A stretch of DNA of 64,000 bases from a gamma proteobacterium L18 (GCA_000497835.1 KI547166.1:581528-645527); one strand, 5' to 3'. Shown: positions 25,066-34,440, numbered from the stretch's first letter. The notes: a model not told the origin generated them from the sequence alone. A program made the numbers and translations.

Positions 25066-26484
25066 TCAGGGCATTACCGGTGGCACATACTGCAACGTGG
25101 TACCCAGCGCCCACAACAGGAACAGCACCAGCGGCACATGCACCAGCAACTGCACAAAACTGAAACCAATCAAATCCCGCGCCTTCAGCCCCAGCACCCC
25201 CAACAGCGGCAGCATGTAGAACGGGTTGATCAAGTTGGGCAGCGCCTCGGCCGCGTTGTAGATCTGCACCGCCCAGCCCAGGTGGTACTTGAGGTCGTTG
25301 GCCACCTGCATCACATAGGGCGCTTCGATGATCCACTTGCCGCCGCCCGAGGGGATGAAGAAACCCAGCACCGCCGAGTACACGCCCATCAGCAACGCAT
25401 AGGTGTCATGGGACGCAATCTGCACGAAGAAACTGGAGATGTGATGGGCCAACGTCTGCCCCTCAGCGCCCTTGACGGTGGTGAGAATGGCAGCGATGGA
25501 GCCGTACAGCGGGAACTGGATCAGCACGCCCGTGGTGGTCGGCACCGCCCTAGCCACCGCGTCGAGGAAGCTGCGTGGCCGCCAGTGCAGCAGCGCACCC
25601 AGCATGATGAACAGGAAGTTGTAGGTGTTGAGTCCGGAAATGGCGGTAATCGCAGGCTTGGTGGAGAACTCGTGATACAGCCAGCCCGCCGCCAGGGCCA
25701 CCAGCAGCAGGGTCAGCAACGGGCTGTGCTCCAGCCATTCGCCCGGGCGGGTGCGCGGTGCCTGGGGCGGCAGGTTGAAGCTGGGGTCGATGCCGCAGGC
25801 CTTGGCGTCACGGGCGCTGTTGGCGCCGGGGGCTGTGGCGTAGGCGATCACCAGCGACACCACCACCAGGGCGGCCAGCATCACCCCCGACTGCCACAGG
25901 AAGATGGTCTGGGTAAACGGAATCACCCCAGTGATGGCCAGGATCGACGGCGGCAGGCTGGCCGGGTTCGCTTGCAACTGCGCAGCCGAGGACGACAGGC
26001 CCAGCGCCCACACGGCGCCCAAACCCAGGTAAGCGGCGGCACCGGCCGCGCGGTAGTCCATTTTCAAATCGCTGCGGCGTGCCAGGGCACGCACCAGCAG
26101 CCCGCCGAACACCAGCGACAGGCCCCAGTTCAGCAAGGAGGCGACCATGGAAATCAAGGCAACCCAGGCGACTGCCGAGCGGCCGTTTTTCGGCAGGCGG
26201 GCCAGGCGGTCGATGAGCTTGACGGCCGGCGGCGAACTGGCGACGACATAGCCGCCAATCACCACGAAGGCCATCTGCATGGTGAACGGGATCAGGCTCC
26301 AGAAGCCGTCGCCGAACGCGGTGGCGGTGTCGTTGGGCTTGGCGCCCATGGCCATGGCGGCCAGCGCCACGACGATCACGGCCACGGCGGCAAACACCCA
26401 GGAATCGGGGAACCAGCGCTCGGCCCAGTTGGAACAGCGCAGGGCGAACCGGGCGTAGCGGCTCTCTTCAAGATTTGCGGACAT
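25066..26484 (-). CDS. atoE: Short-chain fatty acid transporter, AtoE family
   Basis: 472 residues with roughly twelve membrane spans, starting in the SNWAERWFPDSWVFA stretch. Conserved segments NWGLSLVFGGLLVRALAR, LNTYNFLFIMLGALLHW and SGGGKWIIEAPYV are typical of AtoE. AtoE imports short-chain fatty acids such as acetoacetate and butyrate. Downstream of the CoA-transferase subunit genes in the same direction, separated by about 140 bp containing an R3 hairpin, so it may be partly uncoupled from them. Confidence 0.9.
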   Translation of the reverse strand: MSANLEESRYARFALRCSNWAERWFPDSWVFAAVAVIVVALAAMAMGAKPNDTATAFGDGFWSLIPFTMQMAFVVIGGYVVASSPPAVKLIDRLARLPKNGRSAVAWVALISMVASLLNWGLSLVFGGLLVRALARRSDLKMDYRAAGAAAYLGLGAVWALGLSSSAAQLQANPASLPPSILAITGVIPFTQTIFLWQSGVMLAALVVVSLVIAYATAPGANSARDAKACGIDPSFNLPPQAPRTRPGEWLEHSPLLTLLLVALAAGWLYHEFSTKPAITAISGLNTYNFLFIMLGALLHWRPRSFLDAVARAVPTTTGVLIQFPLYGSIAAILTTVKGAEGQTLAHHISSFFVQIASHDTYALLMGVYSAVLGFFIPSGGGKWIIEAPYVMQVANDLKYHLGWAVQIYNAAEALPNLINPFYMLPLLGVLGLKARDLIGFSFVQLLVHVPLVLFLLWALGTTLQYVPPVMP

Positions 26485-26529
26485 AAGGAGCAGGTGCCTT
26501 TTTTATCATTATTTTATTTTGGAGGCCTT

Positions 26530-26601
26530 TTCCCGAGCTTCGCCCGGTCCCACAGGGGTTGGTTGCGCATACCCCCTGTGGGACCGGGCGAAGCTCGGGA
26601 A
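26530..26601. repeat. R3 hairpin repeat
   Basis: Arms 26530-26555 and 26576-26601 with a 20-bp loop. It sits between scoB (upstream) and atoE (downstream) within a same-strand cluster and could attenuate read-through to the transporter. Confidence 0.88.
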
Positions 26602-26623
26602 GGGTTTCACACCGTACGAAACC

Positions 26624-27280
26624 TTAAAACGTCATCTCAATCACATCATCCGGCACGATCAGCTTGCCGGCCGTCTTGGCGACGATTTCCTCGACGCTGA
26701 TCCCCGGCGCCCGCTCGCGCAAAATGAACGCGCCGTTTTCAATCTCCAGGTAAGCAAGATCGGTCAACACCTTGCGAATGCACCCCGCGCCGGTCAGCGG
26801 CAGGCTGCACTGGGGCAGCAACTTGGACTCACCGTCCTTGGACGCATGGGTCATGGTGACGATGATGTTGTCGGCCCCCGCCACCAGGTCCATCGCGCCG
26901 CCCATGCCCTTGACCAGCTTGCCGGGGATCATCCACGAAGCGATGTTGCCCTGCACGTCCACTTCGAAAGCGCCCAGCACGGTCAGGTCGACGTGGCCGC
27001 CACGGATCATCGCAAAGGATTCGGCGGAGTTGAAAATGGACGCACCGGCGCGCGCCGTCACGGTCTGCTTGCCGGCGTTGATCATGTCGGCGTCCAGGGT
27101 TTCTTCGGTCGGAAACTCGCCCATGCCCAGCAGGCCGTTTTCCGATTGCAGCATCACATCGATGTCGTCGGGGACGTAATTGGCCACCAGGGTCGGGATG
27201 CCGATGCCCAGGTTCACGTAGTAGCCATCCTTGAGTTCGCGGGCCACACGCTGGGCCATTTGTTCGCGGGTCAGTGCCAT
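26624..27280 (-). CDS. 3-oxoacid CoA-transferase, subunit B
   Basis: 218 residues starting MALTREQMAQRVARELKDG; the active-site glutamate motif QSENGLLGMG is present, with GGHVDLTVLGAFEVD and the family C terminus VPDDVIEMTF. It forms a heterotetramer with subunit A and moves CoA from succinyl-CoA or acetyl-CoA to acetoacetate. The ATG at 27280 has AGAGG upstream. It follows subunit A by 31 bp. With AtoE it makes a short-chain/ketone-body use module. Could be named atoA or scoB; both names are in use. Confidence 0.92.
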   Translation of the reverse strand: MALTREQMAQRVARELKDGYYVNLGIGIPTLVANYVPDDIDVMLQSENGLLGMGEFPTEETLDADMINAGKQTVTARAGASIFNSAESFAMIRGGHVDLTVLGAFEVDVQGNIASWMIPGKLVKGMGGAMDLVAGADNIIVTMTHASKDGESKLLPQCSLPLTGAGCIRKVLTDLAYLEIENGAFILRERAPGISVEEIVAKTAGKLIVPDDVIEMTF

Positions 27281-27311
27281 GTGCAAAACCTCTTGTTGTT
27301 CTGGCCGGGCC

Positions 27312-28010
27312 TTAAGCCTTGACGGTGCGCTTTTCGATGCGCTTTTCGAAGGTGCCGAGGATCACCCGGTCCACGTAGATGCCGGGGGTATGGATCTGGC
27401 TGGGCGGCAGTTCGCCGGGGGCGACGATCTCTTCCACTTCCACCACGGTGATCTTGCCGGCGGCGGCGGCCAGCGGGTTGAAGTTCTGCGCGGTGTGGCG
27501 GTAGATGACGTTGCCGAAGTGGTCGGCCTTCCAGCCTTTGACGATGGCGAAGTCGCCGGTGATGGCTTCTTCCAGGATGTACTTGCGGCCATTGAATTCG
27601 CGCACTTCCTTGCCTTCGGCCACCGGGGTGCCGTAGCCGGTGGCAGTGTAGAACGCCGGGATGCCCGCACCGCCGGCGCGCATTTTTTCCGCCAGGGTGC
27701 CTTGGGGGGTGAGTTCCACTTCCAGTTCGCCATCGAGCAACTGACGCTCGAACAGGGCATTTTCGCCCACGTAGGAGGCGATCATCTTGCGGATCTGCCG
27801 GTCTTCCAGCAGCACGCCCAGGCCGAAGCCGTCGACGCCGCAGTTGTTGGACACCACCGTCAGGCCGCGCACCCCCATGCGCTTGATCTGGGCGATGAGG
27901 TTTTCCGGGATGCCACACAGGCCAAAGCCCCCGGACAGCACGGTCATGTTGTCAGTCAGGCCCGCCAGGGCCTCTTCCCAGGTTGCCACTCGCTTGTCGA
28001 GTCCAGCCAT
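27312..28010 (-). CDS. 3-oxoacid CoA-transferase, subunit A
   Basis: 232 residues starting [18 protein letters not shown], with the glycine-rich CoA motif [12 protein letters not shown] and [11 protein letters not shown]. The ATG at 28010 (ribosome site AGGCGGA) is preferred over an upstream GTG-type extension. Partner of the following subunit B gene; equivalent to AtoD/ScoA. First gene of the acetoacetate unit, divergent from a LysR gene across 126 bp. Confidence 0.92.
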   Translation of the reverse strand: MAGLDKRVATWEEALAGLTDNMTVLSGGFGLCGIPENLIAQIKRMGVRGLTVVSNNCGVDGFGLGVLLEDRQIRKMIASYVGENALFERQLLDGELEVELTPQGTLAEKMRAGGAGIPAFYTATGYGTPVAEGKEVREFNGRKYILEEAITGDFAIVKGWKADHFGNVIYRHTAQNFNPLAAAAGKITVVEVEEIVAPGELPPSQIHTPGIYVDRVILGTFEKRIEKRTVKA

Positions 28011-28136
28011 GTCGATCCGCCTTTTTGTCATTATCGGGCTTAAGCCAGCTTAGCCCAGGAGCGTGTTCGGCCCATCTTCTCGCCAACGGAGTTATTTGTT
28101 AATTTTGTTTTTCTGATGGATTGATTGGGTTTGCAA

Positions 28137-29024
28137 ATGAACGTCAAGCAGCTTCGCGCGTTTCTGGCGGTGGCCCAGACCTTGAGCTTTGCCCAGGCGG
28201 GGGAGCGCCTGCACCTGTCGCAGCCAGCGCTGAGCCTGACCATCAAGGCCCTGGAGGAAGACCTGGGTGGGCCTTTGTTGGTCCGCACCACCCGCAGCGT
28301 GGCGCTGACGCCGGAGGGTGAAACCCTGCTGCCCCTGGCCCGGCAGTTGCTGGCCGACTGGGACAATGCCGAGGAACTGCTGCGCCAGCACTTCACCCTG
28401 CAGACCGGCAAGGTGTCGATTGCCGCCATGCCCTCCTTCGCCGGCAACCTGCTGCCGGCAGCGCTGAAAACCTTCCGCGACCGCCACCCACGGGTCAACG
28501 TGGCCGTGCATGACGTGATCAACGAGCAGGTGCTGGAGATGGTGCGCCACCGGCGGGTGGAACTGGGGATAGGCTTTGAGCCTGAATCGACCGGGTCGCT
28601 GGTGTTCACGCCGTTCTATCTGGACCGCTTCGTGGCGGTGGTCGCGGCTGACTCACCCTTGGCCCGGCGCGAACAGATCAGCTGGAAAGAGCTGTTGCAG
28701 GAAGATTTCGTCACCCTGCAACGGCCCTCGGCCGTGCGCCTGATGCTGGAGCAGGACCTGGCCGCAGTGCACGGCAAGCTATCGGTGGCGTTCGAAAGTC
28801 ATCAGTTGAGCACCGTGGGCCGCATGGTGGCCAGTGGGCTGGGGGTCAGCGCAGTGCCATCGCTGTGCATCGCCCAGATGGAAGAGCTGGGCGCACGCTG
28901 CGTGGCCCTGGACGAGCCGCGCATCGAACGGCGCATCGGCCTGATGCGCCTGGCCGATCACAAACTGTCGGCGGCCGCGCAAGCGCTGCAGGACGTGCTC
29001 ATCGAGTCCGCACGCATCCCGTAG
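28137..29024 (+). CDS. LysR-family regulator, probable controller of the acetoacetate genes
   Basis: 295 residues with an N-terminal helix-turn-helix (MNVKQLRAFLAVAQTLSFAQ, then LSQPALSLTIKALEEDLGG) and a periplasmic-binding-like effector domain. The CbbI-like motif TVGRMVASGLGVSAVPS is characteristic. The start is the ATG at 28137; an upstream TTG would add four residues. Its divergent placement against the CoA-transferase/atoE cluster suggests it regulates those genes in response to a short-chain acid; that is inference from arrangement. Confidence 0.9.
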   Translation: MNVKQLRAFLAVAQTLSFAQAGERLHLSQPALSLTIKALEEDLGGPLLVRTTRSVALTPEGETLLPLARQLLADWDNAEELLRQHFTLQTGKVSIAAMPSFAGNLLPAALKTFRDRHPRVNVAVHDVINEQVLEMVRHRRVELGIGFEPESTGSLVFTPFYLDRFVAVVAADSPLARREQISWKELLQEDFVTLQRPSAVRLMLEQDLAAVHGKLSVAFESHQLSTVGRMVASGLGVSAVPSLCIAQMEELGARCVALDEPRIERRIGLMRLADHKLSAAAQALQDVLIESARIP

Positions 29025-29064
29025 CCTGATATCCCTGTGGGAGATTCCATGGTGTCGAGCAACC

Positions 29065-29153
29065 TGTGGGAGCGGGTTCTACCCGCGAAAAGATCACCGC
29101 GTCATACCTGATGCTACGCGGTGCCCTTTTCGTGGGCAGAGCCCACTCCCACA
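29065..29153. repeat. R4-type hairpin overlapping a gene end
   Basis: Arms 29065-29092 (TGTGGGAGCGGGTTCTACCC) and 29126-29153 (cognate with TGGGCAGAGCCCA). The right arm supplies the last codons and stop of the DUF2235 gene on the minus strand. Confidence 0.8.
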
Positions 29154-30250
29154 ACGGGCATGTGAAGGGGGTTATCCTCGACAACGCTGTACTGCCGCGG
29201 CAGATTCACCGGCTGATAACTCCCACCCTCCAGCCGCTGCACCACCGAGCGATGCAACACCGCCCCCTCGGCAATGAACCGCGGTCGCGGCTGCCCGAAC
29301 GGCGGCATGCTGCCGATGGTGAACACGCGCTTGTGCAAGGTGAAACTCCAGGCCCGGCGCGGCAGCCATTCGGCGATTTTCCAGCGCCAGGTCATCGAAT
29401 CATGCAACTGCCCCGGCGCCGATGCCGCCTGCAGCTCACGCTGGCACCCCGGCTTATCCAGGGCCAACCCCAGCGCCTGCGCCTCGCCCAGCATCCAGCG
29501 CAACGCCACCAGGGCGGCGCCACTCTCGGCCACCGGGTAGCCCCCGCCCACGTCGCTGTGCACGCCAGCAAACCACACCTGCTTCACATCAGTCCCCTGC
29601 CCTTGGCGTTTGAGCCATAGATTGGGCCGGAAGAAACAACGCCGCTCGTCAATCGACAGCGCATGGCGCACATGCTCGACCATGGCGTTGCTGGCGGTGT
29701 AGGGCAGCACCAGCGGATCGTAAACCCAGCCCACCGATTTCACGGTGTCGAACAGCCCGAGCATGTGCACCTTCACCGGGCGCCCGAAGGTAGCCTTGAA
29801 GGCGTCCTGCAACTGAAATTCAGGCTGGCCGCGAGCATTGCGCGCCTGCAACATCGACCAGGCATAATCGAACAGGTGCGATTCGTGCCCCGGCACCAGG
29901 CCGATGGCATCGATCAGCGCCGCCAGCGCGCGCACCGCATAGGCCCCACGGGAAAAGCCGAACAGGTAGATCCGGTCGCCGTCGCGGTAGTGCTTGGCCA
30001 AAAAGCGATAGGCACCGCCCACCGTGCGTTTCAGGCCCCAGCCAAACGCCAGGCCGCACAGCCGCGACGGCAGTTTCTGCCATTCGAACAGGGTTTCACG
30101 CAGGCCAAAGGTGCCTACCCCCTGATCGTAATAGGACATGACCTGCCCAGGGTCGCTCGACACGCAGCGCATCAGGCGCAGGATGTTGGTGGGCTGAAGG
30201 CTGAAACGGTTGTTGGTGCCATCCAGACAGACGACGAGCTGGCGCCCCAT
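29114..30250 (-). CDS. DUF2235 (Tle1-like) alpha/beta hydrolase
   Basis: 378 residues. The N terminus MGRQLVVCLDGTNNRF and nucleophile Ser100 in FGFSRGAYAVRALA are the DUF2235 signature; WFAGVHSDVGGGYP carries the catalytic Asp and GxH-type motif. This fold is the catalytic domain of Tle1 type VI phospholipases, but no VgrG, PAAR, chaperone or immunity gene is adjacent, so it may be housekeeping. The ribosome site AAGGAGAAGG fixes the ATG at 30250. The last dozen residues (ending SAHEKGTA) are encoded by the R4 hairpin, so the native C terminus was probably altered by repeat insertion. Confidence 0.85.
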   Translation of the reverse strand: MGRQLVVCLDGTNNRFSLQPTNILRLMRCVSSDPGQVMSYYDQGVGTFGLRETLFEWQKLPSRLCGLAFGWGLKRTVGGAYRFLAKHYRDGDRIYLFGFSRGAYAVRALAALIDAIGLVPGHESHLFDYAWSMLQARNARGQPEFQLQDAFKATFGRPVKVHMLGLFDTVKSVGWVYDPLVLPYTASNAMVEHVRHALSIDERRCFFRPNLWLKRQGQGTDVKQVWFAGVHSDVGGGYPVAESGAALVALRWMLGEAQALGLALDKPGCQRELQAASAPGQLHDSMTWRWKIAEWLPRRAWSFTLHKRVFTIGSMPPFGQPRPRFIAEGAVLHRSVVQRLEGGSYQPVNLPRQYSVVEDNPLHMPVVGVGSAHEKGTA

Positions 30251-30324
30251 GCCTTCTCCTTGTGTTGAATGTAAAGTCCTTGCCAGGGTCCGACTATAAG
30301 CCATCCATGTTTCAGGGAGTAGCC

Positions 30325-31146
30325 ATGCGCCATCATCAACTTGCAGACACCGCAGTCTCCATCATCGGCCAGGGCACCTGGCGAATGGGCGAAGACCCCA
30401 CCGCCAAGCGCCAGGAAGTGGCCGCGCTGCAGCAAGGCATCGAACTGGGCATGAACCTGATCGACACCGCCGAGATGTACGGCGAAGGCGGCGCCGAGCA
30501 GGTAGTGGGCCAGGCCATCCAGGGGCGCCGCGACCAGGTGTTCCTGGTCAGCAAGGTGTACCCGCACAATGCCAGCCGCCACGGCGTGGTGGCCGCTTGC
30601 GAGCGCAGCCTCAAGCGCCTGGGCACCGAGCACATCGACCTGTACCTGCTGCACTGGCGCGGCCAGTACCCGCTGGACGAGACCGTGGAGGCCTTCGAGC
30701 ACCTGCGCCAGCAAGGCAAGATTGGCCGCTGGGGCGTATCCAATTTCGACGTCGACGACCTGGAAGAACTGGACGACCCGCGTTGCGCCACCAACCAGGT
30801 GCTGTACAACCCCGAGGCGCGCGGTATCGAGTTCGACCTGCTGCCCTGGAGCCGCCAGCGCGGCCTGCCGACCATGGCCTACTGCCCCATCGCCCAGGGC
30901 GGCAAGCTGTTGCGCCACGCCGCCCTGCAGGCCATCGCCGACAAACACGGCATCACCGCCGCCCAGGCGTGCCTGGCCTGGGTGCTGCGCCAGGACGGGG
31001 TGATCGCCATTCCCAAGGCCGTGCACCCGGACCACGTACGGCAGAATGCAGCCGCTACCAGCATCCAATTGGATAGCGAAGACCTCGAACAGCTTGACCG
31101 GGCCTGCCCCCCACCCCGGCGCAAGCAGCATCTTGCAATGGTTTGA
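30325..31146 (+). CDS. Aldo/keto reductase
   Basis: 273 residues with the AKR layout: GQGTWRMGED, Asp/Tyr of the tetrad in NLIDTAEMYGEGGAE, Lys in FLVSKVYPHNA, His in YLLHWRGQYPLDE, and NADPH-binding IAIPKAVHPDHVRQN. Close in pattern to the E. coli YeaE/YtbE group. It should reduce aldehydes or ketones with NADPH in the cytosol. The ribosome site AGGGAG supports the ATG at 30325. Divergent from the DUF2235 gene; the GntR gene follows after 121 bp. Confidence 0.9.
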   Translation: MRHHQLADTAVSIIGQGTWRMGEDPTAKRQEVAALQQGIELGMNLIDTAEMYGEGGAEQVVGQAIQGRRDQVFLVSKVYPHNASRHGVVAACERSLKRLGTEHIDLYLLHWRGQYPLDETVEAFEHLRQQGKIGRWGVSNFDVDDLEELDDPRCATNQVLYNPEARGIEFDLLPWSRQRGLPTMAYCPIAQGGKLLRHAALQAIADKHGITAAQACLAWVLRQDGVIAIPKAVHPDHVRQNAAATSIQLDSEDLEQLDRACPPPRRKQHLAMV

Positions 31147-31267
31147 TTGCGACATTTCCGTCGTCGCGGGCCGCCACCCACCTTTTCAAGCCCCGGCCCG
31201 CTGGCGGATAATGCGCGCCCATTGCATCCAGTCTCCGGCTCTGCATGGGCACACCGTTCGAGGAAAT

Positions 31268-31963
31268 ATGGTTTCTGTCACCGTCACCGCCAAACAGCTG
31301 GAAGTCACCCGCATCGTCGACGTGCTGTCGCGCGCCATTGCCCAGCAACGCCTGCGGCCTGGCACGCGGCTGGTAGAGGCGCAGATCGTCGACACCCTGC
31401 AAGCCAACCGCAACCACGTGCAAGTGGCCCTGCAACGCCTGGCCATGCAGCACATCGTCACCATCGAGACCAACCGCGGCGCCATCGTCTCCCAGCCCAC
31501 GGCCCAGGAGGCCCGGGAAGTGTTCGCCGCGCGCCGCGCCATCGAGCGCGCGATCGTCGAGGGCATTACCCCCGACGTGCTGGCGGCCAATGCCGACCTC
31601 ATCAAAGCGCAGATGGAAGCCGAGCGCCAGGCCTCGGCCAGCGGCGACCGTCGCGAAACCGTGCGGGTGCGCAGCGAATTCCACCTGATGCTGGGCGATC
31701 TGTGTGGCAATCGTTTGCTTCGCGAAATGCTCGGCAACCTGATCGTGCGCAGCTCGCTGATCGTGTCGCTGTACCAGCGGCTGGACACGCCCTCGTGCCG
31801 CTGTGACGACCATCAGGCGATTCTTGACGCGCTGCAGTCGGGCAGCAGCGAAAGCGCCATCCACGCGATGTTGCATCACTTGGTGGACCTGGAAGGCCAG
31901 CTCGACCTCAATGAGCAGAGCGCGCCGGATGTGAACCTGCGTGAGGCGTTGGCCGACCTCTGA
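31268..31963 (+). CDS. GntR-family regulator with FCD effector domain
   Basis: 231 residues: winged helix (about 10-75; PGTRLVEAQIVDTLQANRNH) and a helical FCD ligand domain (about 85-215) with metal-binding type residues in RSEFHLMLGDLCGN and the C-terminal HH pair in MLHHLVDLE. The ATG at 31268 is preceded by GAGGAAA. Upstream in-frame codons lack similarity. Such regulators answer to small carboxylates. Its regulon could include the aldo/keto reductase just upstream, but there is no strong evidence. Confidence 0.87.
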   Translation: MVSVTVTAKQLEVTRIVDVLSRAIAQQRLRPGTRLVEAQIVDTLQANRNHVQVALQRLAMQHIVTIETNRGAIVSQPTAQEAREVFAARRAIERAIVEGITPDVLAANADLIKAQMEAERQASASGDRRETVRVRSEFHLMLGDLCGNRLLREMLGNLIVRSSLIVSLYQRLDTPSCRCDDHQAILDALQSGSSESAIHAMLHHLVDLEGQLDLNEQSAPDVNLREALADL

Positions 31964-31986
31964 TCCATCGGCACTCCCCCTCCCCC

Positions 31987-32066
31987 TGTGGGACCGGGCG
32001 AAGCTCGGGAAGCGAACGCTGCGGACCCTGCGGCTGGCCCCTTCCCGAGCTTCGCCCGGTCCCACA
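31987..32066. repeat. R3 hairpin repeat
   Basis: Arms 31987-32012 and 32041-32066, both 26 bp and matching, loop 28 bp. Located between the convergent GntR and LysR genes; expected to fold in transcripts from either side. Confidence 0.9.
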
Positions 32067-32082
32067 TCGGAAGGTGGTGGCG

Positions 32083-32991
32083 TTAAGAGTTCAGTGTCGT
32101 GGCCAGCCGGGCCGCTTCGGTCTTCAGGCATTCAGTGAACGCCTCCACCAGCACCGACGCCGGGCGGTATTGCGGCTGGATCAGGCTGACGCTGAACGGC
32201 GCCGCTACCGCCAAGGGCCGCAGCACCAGGCCGCGGGCGGATTCGTCCAGCGCGGTCAGCGGATTGACGATGGCCACCCCCAGGCCCTGGCGCACCATGG
32301 CACACACCGACGCGGCGGTGCTGGTCTCGATCACGGCCAGGCGCTGCACGTTGGCGCGGCGGAACTGCTCATCCAGCATCTTGCGGTACAGGTCCAGCCC
32401 CGACAGGTTGATGAACGCCTGGCCATCGAAGTCGGTCAACTCCAGCCGCGCCTTGTCGGCCAAGGCATGCCCCGGCGGCAGCACCGCCACCATGTCGGCG
32501 CAGAACAGCTCGAAACCCCGCGTGCCCCGTGGCGGGTGCCGGCTTTCGATCAGGCCCAGGTCAAAACGCTGGCCACTGAGCGACTCTTCCAACGCCGGCG
32601 ATTCCTGCGCGGTAATGCTCACCGCCACACCCGGGTACTCACGATTGAACGCCTGACACGCGGCCGGCAGCAGCACCTGGGCGAACATCGGCAGGCACGT
32701 GATGTTCAACTGGCCCTGATCGAAGCGGCGAATGGAGTCGGCCACACTGGCGATCTGCTCAAGCCCCACGTAGGCGCGCTGCACTTCTTCGAACAACATC
32801 AGCCCTTGAGCCGTGGGCGTCAGCCGCCCCCGCTCACGCACAAACAGCGCCATGCCCAGCAGGCTCTCCAGCCGCGCCAGCTCACGACTGACCGTGGGCT
32901 GGGAGCTGAACAGCAGTTGCGCAGCACCGGTCACGCTGCCGGCGTTCATCACGGCGCGAAACACTTCGATATGACGCAGGGAGATGTCCAT
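32083..32991 (-). CDS. LysR-family regulator of the adjacent lysA
   Basis: 302 residues starting MDISLRHIEVFRAVMNAGSV, with recognition helix SSQPTVSRELARLESLLG and a C-terminal effector domain (about 90-300). It is transcribed divergently from a diaminopimelate decarboxylase gene across 124 bp, the same arrangement as lysR-lysA in E. coli, where LysR activates lysA when diaminopimelate is present and lysine is low. A clear dyad lies between the genes. The gene name lysR is likely but not certain. Confidence 0.85.
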   Translation of the reverse strand: MDISLRHIEVFRAVMNAGSVTGAAQLLFSSQPTVSRELARLESLLGMALFVRERGRLTPTAQGLMLFEEVQRAYVGLEQIASVADSIRRFDQGQLNITCLPMFAQVLLPAACQAFNREYPGVAVSITAQESPALEESLSGQRFDLGLIESRHPPRGTRGFELFCADMVAVLPPGHALADKARLELTDFDGQAFINLSGLDLYRKMLDEQFRRANVQRLAVIETSTAASVCAMVRQGLGVAIVNPLTALDESARGLVLRPLAVAAPFSVSLIQPQYRPASVLVEAFTECLKTEAARLATTLNS

Positions 32992-33010
32992 ACACAGACT
33001 CGCAGCCAAG

Positions 33011-33032
33011 TTCAGTCCATATCAGAACTGAA
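33011..33032. promoter_or_regulatory. Dyad operator between lysR-like gene and lysA
   Basis: TTCAGT at 33011-33016 and its exact complement ACTGAA at 33027-33032, spaced by 10 bp, in the divergent gap 20 bp from the regulator start. The geometry fits a LysR-type site. Further toward lysA the sequence becomes AT-rich (33040-33060), consistent with a promoter. Confidence 0.5.
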
Positions 33033-33115
33033 TGGCTAAAGAAAAAACAGATATTTTATTGAATGCCTCGATTTGCGCATGATGGCCCCCTGTCCAACCT
33101 TACGGCCACACGACC

Positions 33116-34342
33116 ATGTTCGATCGCATCCTGCCTCTCGTTCAGCAACACGCCACCCCCTTCTGGACCTACGACGCGGCCATCATCCGCCAGCGCATCA
33201 GCCAGCTGAAGGGTTTTGACGTGATCCGCTTCGCCCAGAAAGCCTGCTCCAACGTGCACGTGCTCAAGCTGATGCGCGAACAGGGCGTGCAGGTGGACGC
33301 GGTGTCGCTGGGCGAGATCGAACGCGCCCTGCTGGCCGGTTTCAGCCCGCAAGGCGAGCCGGCCGGCGTGGTGTTCACCTGCGACCTGCTGGACCGCCCG
33401 ACGCTGGCGCGCATCATCGAGCTGGACGTGGAGGTCAACTGCGGCAGCATCGACATGCTGCGCCAGCTGGGCCAGCAGCACCCCGGCCACCGCGTATGGA
33501 TCCGCCTGAACCCCGGCTTCGGCCACGGCCACAGCCAGAAAACCAACACAGGCGGCGAGAACAGCAAGCACGGCATCTGGCACAGCCAGCTGGGCGAAGC
33601 CCTGGCCGTGGTGCGTCAGTACGACCTGCAACTGGTAGGCCTGCACATGCACATCGGCTCGGGCGTGGACTACGCGCACCTGGAAGAAGTGTGCACGGCC
33701 ATGGCCGACGCGGTGATCGGCATGGGCCACGACCTGGAAGCCATCTCGGCCGGCGGCGGCCTGTCGGTGCCGTACAAGGATGACCAGCAGCCGGTGGACA
33801 CCGAGCGCTACGCGGCCATCTGGAACAGCGCCCGCCAGCGCGTGCAGGACCACCTGGGCCACCCGGTGCGCCTGGAGATCGAACCGGGGCGTTTCCTGGT
33901 GGCCGAGTCGGGCACGCTGGTCACCGAAGTACGCGCGGTGAAGGACATGGGCAGCCAGCATTTCGTGCTGGTGGACGCCGGCTTCAACGACCTGATGCGC
34001 CCGTCGATGTACGGCAGCTACCACGGTTTCACCCTGCTGGACCGTGATGGCCAGCCGCGCACCGGCGAGTTGCGCCCAAGCGTGGTGGCAGGGCCGCTGT
34101 GCGAATCGGGCGACGTGTTCACCCAGCACGAAGGTGGCCTGGTGGCGCCGCGCCTGCTGCCGCGGGCCGAAGTGGGCGATCTGCTGGTGATCCATACCAC
34201 TGGCGCCTATGGCGCATCAATGTCGTCGAACTACAACAGCCGGCCGTTGATTCCGGAGGTGTTGCTGGATGGGGATCAGGTGAAGCTGATTCGTCGTCGT
34301 CAGACGCTGCAGGAGCTTTTCGCCCTAGAGCTTGGCGCCTGA
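33116..34342 (+). CDS. lysA: Diaminopimelate decarboxylase
   Basis: 408 residues of a fold III PLP decarboxylase. The PLP lysine is Lys42 in VIRFAQKACSN; other motifs are LHMHIGSGVDY, AGGGLSVPY, EIEPGRFLV, and the active-site CESGDVF near the C terminus. It removes CO2 from meso-diaminopimelate to give lysine. The C-terminal YNSRPLIPEVLL is typical. Pseudomonads often carry a second lysA beside dapF; this is the variant paired with a LysR gene. It could act on a related substrate, but the motifs are those of LysA. Confidence 0.88.
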   Translation: MFDRILPLVQQHATPFWTYDAAIIRQRISQLKGFDVIRFAQKACSNVHVLKLMREQGVQVDAVSLGEIERALLAGFSPQGEPAGVVFTCDLLDRPTLARIIELDVEVNCGSIDMLRQLGQQHPGHRVWIRLNPGFGHGHSQKTNTGGENSKHGIWHSQLGEALAVVRQYDLQLVGLHMHIGSGVDYAHLEEVCTAMADAVIGMGHDLEAISAGGGLSVPYKDDQQPVDTERYAAIWNSARQRVQDHLGHPVRLEIEPGRFLVAESGTLVTEVRAVKDMGSQHFVLVDAGFNDLMRPSMYGSYHGFTLLDRDGQPRTGELRPSVVAGPLCESGDVFTQHEGGLVAPRLLPRAEVGDLLVIHTTGAYGASMSSNYNSRPLIPEVLLDGDQVKLIRRRQTLQELFALELGA

Positions 34343-34349
34343 TATCCAC

Positions 34350-34440
34350 CTGTGGGAGCGGGCTCTGCCCGCGAAGCGAACGACGCGGTGTGTCTGTAAT
34401 TTCGCGGTGTTCTTTTCGCGGGCAGAGCCCGCTCCCACAG
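34350..34440. repeat. R4-type hairpin repeat
   Basis: Arms 34350-34377 (CTGTGGGAGCGGGCTCTGCC) and 34415-34440, seven bases after the lysA stop. Probably the transcript end of lysA. Confidence 0.85.

Noticed and set aside
29114..30250. Type VI effector module around the DUF2235 gene
   Set aside because: No VgrG, PAAR, Tle immunity or chaperone gene lies on either side; only the catalytic fold itself is supported.
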